A DNA stretch of 12,452 bases from positions 1 through 12,452 of the forward strand of contig CANRLD010000038.1 in the NCBI GenBank assembly GCA_947631375.1. The letters run 5' to 3'. Shown one piece after another: positions 1 through 7,040 of the stretch. This DNA is from an uncultured Methylophaga sp. Lineage in GTDB: Bacteria > Pseudomonadota > Gammaproteobacteria > Nitrosococcales > Methylophagaceae. Position 1 is the stretch's first letter. Each line of letters starts with the position of its first letter. The notes under the pieces were generated by a model that was not told the origin of the DNA, did not search any database, and saw only the letters and a program-made list of their open reading frames with translations. The position numbers were made by a program, and so were the translations under genes.

Positions 1-480
1 CAACTGTTGGTATTCCGGCCGAAAATCATGACCCCATTGCGATACACAATGCGCTTCGTCTATAGCAAACAGCGAAAGCGGAATTCGCGACAACATAGTC
101 AGCATGCGTTCTGTTAGCAAACGCTCGGGTGCTACATATAGCAAATCGACTTGGCCGGCTTCGAGCTGCGCTTCTACCGCATTGGCTTCGACAGCCGATA
201 AGCTGGAGTTCAGAAAGGCGGCGTTGATGCCCAGCTCATTTAATGCCATCACCTGATCCTGCATCAAGGCAATCAACGGCGACACTACTACCCCGGTGCC
301 TGGGCGAATCAAAGCCGGGACCTGATAACACAATGACTTGCCACCGCCAGTGGGCATCAGCACCAATGCATCATTACCGGCGATAACCTGTTCAACAATG
401 GTTTGCTGATTATGACGAAAAGCGCTGAACCCAAAAACGTTTTGTAATACTTCCAGCGCGGGTTGCCCGACGGTTTGCAT
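1..480 (-). CDS. recQ: ATP-dependent DNA helicase RecQ, N-terminal part (cut by window edge)
   Basis: RecQ is a 3'-5' superfamily 2 DNA helicase acting in recombinational repair and stalled-fork processing. The first 160 residues are visible, read in one frame from ATG at 478-480 to the left edge; the rest lies outside the window. Seen: a Q-motif-like segment around residues 16-29 (FGFSAFRHNQQ), Walker A TGGGKS at 44-49, SPLIALMQDQV at 67-77, VAPERL at 116-121, and motif II DEAH at 141-144 followed by the RecQ aromatic-rich loop (CVSQWGHDFRPEY, 145-157). That loop is diagnostic and separates RecQ from other DEAH helicases. A purine-rich GAAGAG lies just upstream of the ATG. Family members usually exceed 600 residues, so about three quarters of the protein, including the RQC and HRDC regions, should lie to the left. 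It is divergent from the cupin gene. No LexA-like CTGT-N8-ACAG box is seen upstream. Confidence 0.95.
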   Translation of the reverse strand, partial: MQTVGQPALEVLQNVFGFSAFRHNQQTIVEQVIAGNDALVLMPTGGGKSLCYQVPALIRPGTGVVVSPLIALMQDQVMALNELGINAAFLNSSLSAVEANAVEAQLEAGQVDLLYVAPERLLTERMLTMLSRIPLSLFAIDEAHCVSQWGHDFRPEYQQL

Positions 481-656
481 AAGCTCTTCAAATAAAAAAG
501 GAAAGGAGCATTATGGCAAATTGCTGTTAGTCCAGCATAGATTGCGAGCGATAAATTGGGTTTATCAGCAAAATGCAGGCAAAATAAGGCAAGTAAACCA
601 CTATTTGTCCCAAAACAGTCTGCTGTTGGGCGTAATGCTAAATTATAGGAAAAAAC
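481..656. other. recQ-cupin intergenic spacer with repeat-like segment
   Basis: This 176-bp divergent spacer carries more structure than two promoters need. TGCTGTT occurs twice, at 522-528 and 621-627, 99 bp apart. GGTTTA at 559-564 faces TAAACC at 594-599. GTTGGGC at 625-631 matches the GTTRRRY right core of integron attC sites and stands 25 bp before the cupin ATG, but no RYYYAAC partner lies at cassette distance within the spacer. An open antisense frame crosses the spacer on the minus strand and contains the string NLALRPTAD; because it also runs antisense through the cupin start and recQ, I treat it as non-coding. The segment may be a copy of a dispersed repeat, which is inference only. 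No confident promoter pair could be assigned. Confidence 0.35.
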
Positions 657-1004
657 ATGAAAGAAATAACGGTTGATAGCAACCCCAGCGAAGCGCACTT
701 AAAACAATTGGGCGTTGCTCACTGGCCGACATGGGAAAAAGAAGTCTCTGTTTTCCCATGGGCGTTTATAACAACAGAAATAGCGTTTATTGTGGAAGGA
801 GAATGTGTCATGACGCCTGCTGATGGTGGGCCATCAACGACATTCAAAGCCGGTGATCTGGTCGTCTTTCCGAATGGTTACAAAGGCACCTGGGAAGTTA
901 AAAAAGCACTTAAAAAGCGCTTTAAGCATAAAGACGGAAACTTTGTTAAGTGTGCCCTCAGCCGGTTTAAAATTTTGAAAAACCGTTTAAAGTCAAACGC
1001 TTAA
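657..1004 (+). CDS. small cupin-domain protein, DUF861 / (S)-ureidoglycine aminohydrolase-like fold
   Basis: This is a 115-residue single-domain cupin. The pattern WPTWEKEVSVFPW at residues 23-35, the strand EIAFIVEGECVMTP at 41-54, the GDLVVFP turn at 66-72 and TWEV at 78-81 match the compact DUF861-type cupins of bacteria and plants. Those are mostly of unknown function and are related in fold to EutQ and ureidoglycine aminohydrolase. The metal-binding histidines of classical cupins are not evident, which is common in this group, so no reaction is assigned. The ATG at 657 is preceded by AGGA, a plausible ribosome binding site. Family members usually stop soon after the residue equivalent to about 92. 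Here a lysine/arginine-rich tail of roughly 23 residues follows (HKDGNF to LKSNA), either a real extension or a worn 3' end. The gene stands alone between two minus-strand genes and is predicted cytoplasmic. Confidence 0.8.
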   Translation: MKEITVDSNPSEAHLKQLGVAHWPTWEKEVSVFPWAFITTEIAFIVEGECVMTPADGGPSTTFKAGDLVVFPNGYKGTWEVKKALKKRFKHKDGNFVKCALSRFKILKNRLKSNA

Positions 1005-1030
1005 AATTGGTTCTTGTTATTTGTTAACTA

Positions 1031-1051
1031 GGGCTTCATTTCCTGAAGCCC
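1031..1051. terminator. hairpin between cupin gene and dinB, possible weak bidirectional terminator
   Basis: A perfect 8-bp stem, GGGCTTCA (1031-1038) and TGAAGCCC (1044-1051), closes a 5-base loop. It lies between the ends of two convergent genes, the usual place for a shared terminator. Neither strand has a clean run of T after the stem, so intrinsic termination would be inefficient, and the call rests on position and stem quality. Confidence 0.5.
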
Positions 1052-1112
1052 AGTAATCTTTCGCATGACATTTCAACTTGCAGACTTCGCAAAGCGGTAG
1101 CGATGGTTCAAT

Positions 1113-2204
1113 TTAAAAAGCAATATTGCTTAATAAATCCAGTTGAACCTGTGTTTTCTCATCATCTTCTGGCAAACCAAAACCGCTTAAGCTCACTCCG
1201 ACCAATCTGATCGGTTTATGACCTGCTTCTGTTCGAGTTAACAATTGCGGAATCCATTCCTGCAAGTCAGGAAAGCTGACAGGGTGGGCCAGAGTTTGCG
1301 CGCGGGTGACTTGTTGAAAGTCGGTATATTTTACTTTGAGAGTAACCGTTCTGCCTTGCAGATCATGTTTGTTAAGGCTATCGAGAACCTGCTCTGCAAG
1401 ATCGAGCAAGATGGCGGTGAGTTCGGGCACTGACAGAAGATCTTCGGCAAAGGTGGTTTCCTTGCCCAGTGATTTTCGAACCCGCTGGCTGCGTACCGGG
1501 CGTTCATCAATTGCCCGGGCAATGTTGTAGTAATGCTGGCCGGACTTGCCGAAGTGTTCAGTGAGTTCGATTAGTGATTTCTGTCGCAGATCGGCACCGG
1601 TATAAATACCGATTTGTTTCATTTTGGCTTCGGTGGCAGGGCCAACGCCGTGAAACTTGCCAATAGGCAGTTTGCTGACAAATGCCAGGCCTTGCTCCGG
1701 ACGGATCAGGTAGAGACCATTGGGTTTATCCATATCAGAGGCAATTTTGGCGAGAAATTTATTGTAGGAAACACCTGCGGAAGCAGTGAGTTTCGTTTTG
1801 GCAAAGATCTCGCGCTTGATCGCTTTGGCAATCAGGGTCGCCGAGCCATTACATGCTTCGGTGTAGCTGACATCAAGATAGGCTTCGTCAAGTGATAAGG
1901 GCTCCACTTCTGAAGCATAGCGCCAGAAGATTTCGCGGATCTGGTTGGAAACTTCTCGGTAGGCATCAAAGCGGGGCGGAACAAAAATGGCCTGTGGACA
2001 TAAACGATAGGCGCGGGCAGATGACATGGCGGAATGAATGCCAAACTTTCTGGCTTCGTAGCTACAGGCTGCCACCACACCACGGCTGCTCGGTTGCCCA
2101 CCAACAATGACTGGCTTGCCTTGGCGTTCAGGAAAGTCGCGTTGCTCAACAGCTGCAAAAAAAGCGTCCATATCGACATGGATGATTTTTCGTTGTCTAG
2201 CCAT
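1113..2204 (-). CDS. dinB: DNA polymerase IV (Y-family translesion polymerase)
   Basis: Pol IV is an error-prone polymerase that extends primers past damaged or misaligned template. From the ATG at 2202-2204 it is 363 residues, close to E. coli DinB at 351. Seen: HVDMDAFFAAVE at 9-20, with catalytic D11 and the steric-gate position F16; RFDAYRE at 78-84; SLDEAYLD at 104-111, with catalytic D106 and E107; LTASAGVSYNKFLAKIASDMDKP across 139-161; and the HhH region GVGPATEAKM at 186-195. The C-terminus carries QLDLL at 354-358, an excellent match to the beta-clamp binding motif. An in-frame TTG at 2222 would add six residues, but it lacks a ribosome binding site and the ATG start fits family length better. 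No CTGT-N8-ACAG LexA box is visible upstream, so SOS control is not supported here. It is convergent with the cupin gene and divergent from the AmpG-family gene. Confidence 0.96.
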   Translation of the reverse strand: MARQRKIIHVDMDAFFAAVEQRDFPERQGKPVIVGGQPSSRGVVAACSYEARKFGIHSAMSSARAYRLCPQAIFVPPRFDAYREVSNQIREIFWRYASEVEPLSLDEAYLDVSYTEACNGSATLIAKAIKREIFAKTKLTASAGVSYNKFLAKIASDMDKPNGLYLIRPEQGLAFVSKLPIGKFHGVGPATEAKMKQIGIYTGADLRQKSLIELTEHFGKSGQHYYNIARAIDERPVRSQRVRKSLGKETTFAEDLLSVPELTAILLDLAEQVLDSLNKHDLQGRTVTLKVKYTDFQQVTRAQTLAHPVSFPDLQEWIPQLLTRTEAGHKPIRLVGVSLSGFGLPEDDEKTQVQLDLLSNIAF

Positions 2205-2221
2205 CTGGATAATGTGTCTCA

Positions 2222-2251
2222 AGCATATTTTTATAATGATACCGCCGGCAA
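2222..2251 (-). promoter_or_regulatory. possible dinB promoter
   Basis: On the minus strand, TTGCCG (2246-2251, 4 of 6 to the -35 consensus) and TATGCT (2222-2227, 4 of 6 to the -10 consensus) are separated by 18 bp. The start site would be only about 10-12 bases before the chosen ATG. The match is weak and unverified. Confidence 0.25.
2232..2237 (+). promoter_or_regulatory. possible -10 box for the AmpG-family gene
   Basis: A perfect TATAAT lies about 80 bp upstream of the TTG start, in the divergent dinB/permease spacer. No convincing -35 hexamer occurs 16-18 bp before it, so this is a candidate only. Confidence 0.3.
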
Positions 2252-2317
2252 TCCGGGGTAGATTGCTGCAAGCGTCAATGGTACTTTAGCCGATTCAACC
2301 CCATCAGTGAGTTCAGT

Positions 2318-3856
2318 TTGATTGTAAGAATCCGTTCCTGGCAAGAAAGCCTGCGTGCCTTCGTTGCCCCGCAAGTCGTCACCATGCTGTTTTTAGGTAT
2401 TGCTGCGGGATTACCATTATTACTGATTTTTTCATCACTCAGCTTATGGTTACGTGAAGCCGGAGTGGATCGGAGTGCGGTGACCTATTTTAGCTGGGCC
2501 GCGTTGGGCTATTCCTTTAAATTTGTCTGGGCGCCGCTACTGGACATTTTGCCATTGCCCATCCTGAGCAAGCTGTTAGGACGACGGCGCAGCTGGTTGT
2601 TGTTGTCACAGCTGATGATTATTTGCTCGATCATCTTGATGGCCATGGTCGATCCCGCCACCCACTCTCTGACATTGATGGCGATCGCCGCCGTATTATT
2701 AGGTTTTTCGGCAGCCACGCAAGATGTGGTTATTGATGCTTATCGCATTGAATCTGCTGATACCCGGCTACAGGCTATGATGTCTGCAAGTTATATCGCA
2801 GGCTATCGCATTGGTATGCTGCTGGCCGGTGCTGGCGCGCTGATGCTGGCCAGTTATTTCGGTTCGGAAATGGGCGAATATAATTACCATGCGTGGCGAC
2901 ATAGTTATTTGATTATGGCGACATTGATGCTGGTCGGCGTGGCAACAACGTTATTAAGCTCTGAGCCGGAAGTGAACAAGAAAGTACACGATGATCGGCG
3001 GCGTGATTATCTGGGGTTGATGTTGACGTTCGTGTTGTCTATCAGCGGTTTTATCGGCTGTTTTTATCTTACCAGTGACTGGGCGGTTCAGGCCCGCTTG
3101 CAACTATTTAGCTGGCTGGGTAACGGACCATTGGCTGCAGTGGCGGTCGAGTTGATTCGCTTGTTGCTGGCGACGCTGGCTGCTGTGGTGATTGCCAGGA
3201 CATTGATATTAATGGGCTGGGTGCAAAAAAGTATTGTGCATCGTAGCTATGTTGCACCCATCCAGGACTTTTTTAAGCGCTATGGCCTATCAATGGCATT
3301 ACTATTGATTTCACTGATCGGTCTTTATCGTATCTCTGATATCGTGCTTGGTGTCATTGCCAATGTGTTTTATCAGGATATGGGCTTTACCAAGCCGCAA
3401 ATTGCCACTGTTGTCAAAACCTTCGGTTTGTTTATGACCATTCTTGGCGGGTTTTTAGGCGGTATTCTGGTACTGCGGTTTGGTGTCATGCGTATTTTGT
3501 TATTAGGCGCGGTACTGTCGGCGCTGACCAATTTGCTGTTTATGCTGCTGGCTCAAATGGGTAACGATATTGTGATGCTGTATATTGTTATTTCCGCCGA
3601 TAACCTTTCTGGCGGCCTAGCCAGTGCGGCGTTTATTGCCTTTCTGTCGAGCCTCACCAATATTTCATTTACCGCAGTGCAATATGCCATTTTCAGTTCG
3701 TTAATGACCTTGCTGCCAAAAATACTGGGTGGCTATTCGGGAACCATGGTAGAAGGAATTGGTTATGAGCAATTCTTTTTGCTCACCGCATTGCTGGGCG
3801 TACCGGTGCTATTGCTGATAGTGTTCGCTGCCAGACGTTTTAAAGTTGAACGTTAG
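2318..3856 (+). CDS. ampG: AmpG-family MFS permease (muropeptide / anhydro-sugar importer type)
   Basis: This is a strongly hydrophobic inner-membrane protein of 512 residues (E. coli AmpG has 491). AmpG imports GlcNAc-anhydroMurNAc peptides for cell-wall recycling and affects AmpC beta-lactamase induction. Seen: LGIAAGLPLLL at 26-36 in helix 1; FKFVWAPLLD at 67-76; GRRRSW at 88-93; SAATQDVVIDAYR at 131-143, matching the AmpG ASQDIVFDAW region; AGYRIGMLLAG at 161-171; and PIQDFFKRYG at 314-323. After residue 215 come two additional hydrophobic segments (about 231-250 and 270-297), as expected for a 14-helix AmpG topology. The start is TTG at 2318, with GTGAG a short distance upstream; no in-frame ATG precedes helix 1 and homologues begin about here. 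Nearest neighbours are unrelated. It could be a paralogue with another substrate, so the family call is firmer than the substrate. Confidence 0.85.
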   Translation: MIVRIRSWQESLRAFVAPQVVTMLFLGIAAGLPLLLIFSSLSLWLREAGVDRSAVTYFSWAALGYSFKFVWAPLLDILPLPILSKLLGRRRSWLLLSQLMIICSIILMAMVDPATHSLTLMAIAAVLLGFSAATQDVVIDAYRIESADTRLQAMMSASYIAGYRIGMLLAGAGALMLASYFGSEMGEYNYHAWRHSYLIMATLMLVGVATTLLSSEPEVNKKVHDDRRRDYLGLMLTFVLSISGFIGCFYLTSDWAVQARLQLFSWLGNGPLAAVAVELIRLLLATLAAVVIARTLILMGWVQKSIVHRSYVAPIQDFFKRYGLSMALLLISLIGLYRISDIVLGVIANVFYQDMGFTKPQIATVVKTFGLFMTILGGFLGGILVLRFGVMRILLLGAVLSALTNLLFMLLAQMGNDIVMLYIVISADNLSGGLASAAFIAFLSSLTNISFTAVQYAIFSSLMTLLPKILGGYSGTMVEGIGYEQFFLLTALLGVPVLLLIVFAARRFKVER

Positions 3857-3880
3857 TCTCGTCGTTTCTTGTCCAGAACA

Positions 3881-3912
3881 ACAAGCTACTGGTTAGTCAT
3901 CCAGTAGCTTGT
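3881..3912. terminator. hairpin between convergent ampG-family gene and ppnN
   Basis: A perfect 12-bp stem, ACAAGCTACTGG (3881-3892) and CCAGTAGCTTGT (3901-3912), has an 8-base loop that holds the ppnN stop codon. The 5' half of the minus-strand stem is therefore ppnN coding sequence for its last codons. On the minus strand the stem is followed by the T-rich TGTTGTTCT, so it can terminate ppnN. On the plus strand no T run follows, so it is less clearly the terminator of the permease gene. Confidence 0.6.
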
Positions 3913-5257
3913 AGCAGGGTTTGTAGACGCTTTCGTCTTGTCCCAGTTTCATTCGTTTTTCACGAACAAAAATGCGCAGCAGCTCATCAATTGCGTTGAG
4001 TAATTCCGGCTCGCCATTAATGACATAAGGGCCATGTTTAGCAACCTCGCGAATGCCAAATGCCTTTACGTTACCGGCAACAATTCCGGAAAAGGCAGCA
4101 CGTAAATGGCTGGCCAGTTCATGCCGCGGCATATCCCGGTGGAGGCGTAATGCCGCCATATTTTCGTGGGTGGGAATAAAGGGATGTTGCAGCATCGGAT
4201 CGATGTGCAGTTGCCAGTTAAAGTAATAGGCATCTTGTGCTTGCCGGCGGTTCTGACGGACATCTTCCAGCGAGTCACGAACAAGACGCCCCACGGTTTC
4301 TGGTTCACCAATAATAATTTGATACAGCTCAGCAATTTCATCACCAAGACAGCGGCGCAAGAAGGTGTCCAATGTCGTGAAGTAGTCACGACAGATTTCC
4401 GGCCCGGCAAAGATCAGGGGAATTTTTTGTTTATTGTTTGGATGGAGCAGGATGCTTAATAGATAGAAGATTTCTTCTACTGTACCCACGCCACCAGGAA
4501 ACACAATAAAACTGTGTCCAAGGCGGACAAAGGCTTCCAGCCGTTTTTCAATGTCCGGCATGATGACCAGCTCATTGACGATCGCATTTGGCGATTCAGC
4601 CGCAATGATGCCGGGTTCTGAAATACCAATATAACGACCGCTTTTATACTGTTGTTTGGCGTGACCAACAGCTGCCCCCTTCATTGGGCCTTTCATCGCG
4701 CCTATACCGCAGCCAGTAATAATGTCCAGATTACGCAGACCTAACTGATAGCCAACCTGTTTGGCATAGTCATATTCTTCTCGTGGAATCGCGTGACCTC
4801 CCCAACATACCACCAGGTTTGGCGTCATATTGGGTCTGATCGCGTCGGCATTACGCAAAATCATAAAGACACTGTCAGTAATTTCTGCTGATGTCGGTGA
4901 AGTATGTTGGGCAAGAATTTTAAAGTCGGTGTAAATAATGTCGCGTAACGCAGAGGATAAATGCGCCTGGATACCGAGAATGATATTGTCGTCGACAAAT
5001 GACTGTGCCGGTGCATTGCTGATTTCCAGCACGATACCGCGTGATTGTGGCACCAGTTTGATATCAAAATCAGCAAAGGCATGAAAAATCTTTTCAGCGT
5101 CATCCTGATGACTGTCTGTATTCAAAATTGCCAGTGCACAATCACGAAACAGACGGTGCAGAGCTTCACTCGGATTACTGATCCGTCGAATTTCTTCTTG
5201 AGATAGCAGGTTTAAGGTTTTTAATGGGCGAATCGTGGCGTGAGGAATTTTGGTCAT
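3893..5257 (-). CDS. ppnN: pyrimidine/purine nucleotide 5'-monophosphate nucleosidase PpnN (YgdH family)
   Basis: PpnN cleaves the N-glycosidic bond of nucleoside monophosphates, releasing base and ribose 5-phosphate. The E. coli enzyme is stimulated by (p)ppGpp. At 454 residues this protein has the same length as E. coli PpnN and is collinear with it throughout. Seen: an N-terminal regulatory region (about 1-145); NLVVCWGGH at 147-155; TGCGIGAMKGPMKGAAVGHA at 181-200; NELVIMPDIEKRLEAFVR at 228-245; the LOG-type signature PGGVGTVEE at 254-262; and a C-terminal extension containing AFSGIVAGNVK. The plain LOG cytokinin-activating proteins lack these N- and C-terminal regions. ATG at 5255-5257 follows GGAA (5264-5267) at good spacing. 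It is last in the etfB-etfA-fpr direction, 50 bp behind fpr, and may be cotranscribed, though no functional link is obvious. Confidence 0.95.
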   Translation of the reverse strand: MTKIPHATIRPLKTLNLLSQEEIRRISNPSEALHRLFRDCALAILNTDSHQDDAEKIFHAFADFDIKLVPQSRGIVLEISNAPAQSFVDDNIILGIQAHLSSALRDIIYTDFKILAQHTSPTSAEITDSVFMILRNADAIRPNMTPNLVVCWGGHAIPREEYDYAKQVGYQLGLRNLDIITGCGIGAMKGPMKGAAVGHAKQQYKSGRYIGISEPGIIAAESPNAIVNELVIMPDIEKRLEAFVRLGHSFIVFPGGVGTVEEIFYLLSILLHPNNKQKIPLIFAGPEICRDYFTTLDTFLRRCLGDEIAELYQIIIGEPETVGRLVRDSLEDVRQNRRQAQDAYYFNWQLHIDPMLQHPFIPTHENMAALRLHRDMPRHELASHLRAAFSGIVAGNVKAFGIREVAKHGPYVINGEPELLNAIDELLRIFVREKRMKLGQDESVYKPCYKLLDD

Positions 5258-5307
5258 TATTGGTTCCGAAAAAGTACTTAACTAGGCAAAATCAGTTGCT
5301 TAGCTGC

Positions 5308-6084
5308 CTATTTTTCAACAAAGGCACGCTCGATAACATAATCAGCAGGTTCGCCGATACGTGGTGATACGTTGAAGCCAAGCTTATCAAGCAAAGCGCT
5401 TGTATCTGCAAGCATTTGCGGGCTGCCACAGATCATGGCTCTGTCATTTTCCGGGTTGAGTGGTGGCAAGCCGATATCCTCAAATAACTTGCCTGAATCA
5501 ATGAGATCGGTCAGTCGGCCCTGATTACGGAAAGGTTCTCTGGTCACGGTTGGGTAATAAATTAATTTATTACGCACTTCCTCACCAAAAAACTCATTCT
5601 GCGGTAATTCCTTTTCAATAAAGTCTGCGTATGCAAGCTCACTGAGATAACGTACGCCATGAACCAGAACCACTTTTTCAAAGCGATCATACACTTCGAT
5701 ATCCTGAATCAGACTCATAAATGGTGCTAACCCTGTGCCGGTTGAGAGCAGATAAAGGTTTTTGGCAGGCTTTAAGTCGTGAATAACCAGGGTGCCAGTG
5801 GGTTTTTTACTGACCAGTAATTCATCGTCCACTTGCAGATGTTGCAGACGTGAGGTGAGTGGGCCATCGGGCACTTTTATACTAAAAAACTCTAGGTGTT
5901 CATCATAGTTAGCACTGGCAATGCTGTATGCACGGGTAAGTGGGCGACCATCAACTTCCAGTCCAATCATAACAAACTGGCCATTTTCAAAGCGTAAGCC
6001 CGGATCGCGTGTGGTTTTAAAACTAAATAAAGTGTCATTCCAGTGATGAACACTGAGTACTCGTTCAGATGAATATTTACTCAT
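5308..6084 (-). CDS. fpr: ferredoxin/flavodoxin-NADP+ reductase (Fpr)
   Basis: Fpr is an FAD enzyme moving electrons between NADP(H) and ferredoxin or flavodoxin in the cytoplasm. The protein is 258 residues, the usual size for bacterial Fpr. Seen: RAYS at 51-54 (the RxYS FAD-binding motif); the GTGLAPFMS nucleotide-binding turn at 116-124; VHGVR at 141-145; ICGSPQM at 218-224; and the C-terminal ending YVIERAFVEK. The AFVEK ending, instead of a terminal aromatic, is typical of the subclass seen in Azotobacter and Pseudomonas. It starts 26 bp behind etfA with a purine-rich GAAAG before the ATG, and 50 bp before ppnN, all on the same strand, so cotranscription with etfBA is likely. That context suggests a link between the NADPH pool and flavin or ferredoxin electron carriers, which is inference. 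Confidence 0.93.
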   Translation of the reverse strand: MSKYSSERVLSVHHWNDTLFSFKTTRDPGLRFENGQFVMIGLEVDGRPLTRAYSIASANYDEHLEFFSIKVPDGPLTSRLQHLQVDDELLVSKKPTGTLVIHDLKPAKNLYLLSTGTGLAPFMSLIQDIEVYDRFEKVVLVHGVRYLSELAYADFIEKELPQNEFFGEEVRNKLIYYPTVTREPFRNQGRLTDLIDSGKLFEDIGLPPLNPENDRAMICGSPQMLADTSALLDKLGFNVSPRIGEPADYVIERAFVEK

Positions 6085-6110
6085 GATTTCTTTCTTATAT
6101 AGTTGATTTA

Positions 6111-7040
6111 TTAGATGGCGGCGGTAAGCTCCGGCACAATTTCAAACAGATCTCCGACAAGCCCATAGTCTGCTACCTGGAAAATGGGGGCATCAGGATC
6201 TTGGTTGATTGCCACTACAATCCTGCTGTCTTTCATGCCGTAGGTATGCTGTACAGCACCAGATACGCCAATAGCAAAATAAAGCTCAGGCGCTACCACG
6301 ACGCCAGTTTGTCCAACCTGGAGATCATTTGGTGCAAATCCAGCGTCTACAGCTGCCCGTGTGGCTCCTAATGCAGCGCCTAGTTTAGCTGCAAGAGGCG
6401 ACAAGACCTGCTCAAAGCTTGCTGCGCTGCCAAGTGACCTGCCGCCCGAAATAACAATTTTGGCTGAACCTAAAGCCGGGCGATCTGATTGACTGCGCAC
6501 TTCAGATAACCAGCGGGTTCTGTCAAACGAAGCAGGAGCTTCGACAGCAGTGATTTCGGCATTGCCATTGAGATCCATCGCGGTAAAGTTGCTGCTATGA
6601 ACCGTCAGCACTTGAACGGGATCTTTGCTTTGAATGGTGGTTAAGATGTTACCCGCATAGATTGAACGGACATAGGTATTATCCGCTTTGATCTCCAGTA
6701 CATCAGAGATCATTGCCACATCCAGCAGGGCAGCGACGCGAGGTAATACGTTGCGGCTATAGGATGAGTGGGCAGACAGAATGACGTCATAGCCCTCGCT
6801 GATTGAAACGATCAGGCTGGTCAAATCCTCTGCCAACGGGTGGGCCAGGTGTGCTTCGTTTGCTTGGATAACCCGTTCAACACCTTCAATGGATGCAGCG
6901 CTTTGCACGATAGCATCCGTGCCGTGGCCTGCGAGCAGCAGATGGATCGGCGAATTCCAGAATTGTGCAGCAGACACAGCTTGTCGCACATTCGGATTGA
7001 GTTGATGGCCATCATGTTCAGCCAGAATCAAAATTTTCAT
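6111..7040 (-). CDS. etfA: electron transfer flavoprotein subunit alpha
   Basis: EtfA binds the redox FAD of the EtfAB heterodimer, which collects electrons from acyl-CoA and related flavin dehydrogenases and passes them to ETF-QO. Its 309 residues match the family. The N-terminal Rossmann-like domain (1-185) starts MKILILAEHD. The C-terminal FAD domain shows GGRSLGS at 199-205, GATRAAVDAG at 225-234, QVGQTG at 241-246, APELYFAIGVSGAVQH around 250-265, and AINQDPDAPIFQVADYG at 277-293. Within the FAD region the segment QHTYGM (264-269) replaces the QHLAGM I recall for many homologues; the FAD contacts otherwise look intact. The ATG overlaps the etfB stop by 4 bases (ATGA), a classic sign of translational coupling and equal subunit output. 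It looks like a conventional respiratory ETF, not a bifurcating Fix type. Confidence 0.96.
   Translation of the reverse strand: MKILILAEHDGHQLNPNVRQAVSAAQFWNSPIHLLLAGHGTDAIVQSAASIEGVERVIQANEAHLAHPLAEDLTSLIVSISEGYDVILSAHSSYSRNVLPRVAALLDVAMISDVLEIKADNTYVRSIYAGNILTTIQSKDPVQVLTVHSSNFTAMDLNGNAEITAVEAPASFDRTRWLSEVRSQSDRPALGSAKIVISGGRSLGSAASFEQVLSPLAAKLGAALGATRAAVDAGFAPNDLQVGQTGVVVAPELYFAIGVSGAVQHTYGMKDSRIVVAINQDPDAPIFQVADYGLVGDLFEIVPELTAAI

Noticed and set aside
513..530. Five-codon plus-strand reading frame MANCC preceded by AAAGGAG (502-508)
   Set aside because: The Shine-Dalgarno match is good, but the frame is tiny, spacing is tight and no attenuator or regulatory amino-acid run follows. AAAGGAG lies in an A/G-rich stretch where chance matches are easy.
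357..698. 113-residue open frame on the minus strand across recQ start, spacer and cupin start
   Set aside because: It overlaps the true recQ N-terminus in another frame and runs antisense through the cupin start; no ribosome binding site or recognisable domain. Its LALRPTAD string is noted only as a hint of a repeat.
625..1051. Cupin gene as a complete integron gene cassette
   Set aside because: Only a right-core-like GTTGGGC precedes it. No attC with paired boxes is found after the gene, and the 1031-1051 hairpin has the form of a terminator, not of an attC.
5283..5310. Inverted repeat TAGGCA/TGCCTA between fpr and ppnN
   Set aside because: A 6-bp stem with a 16-base loop is weak. The T run that follows is on the plus strand, where no gene needs terminating.
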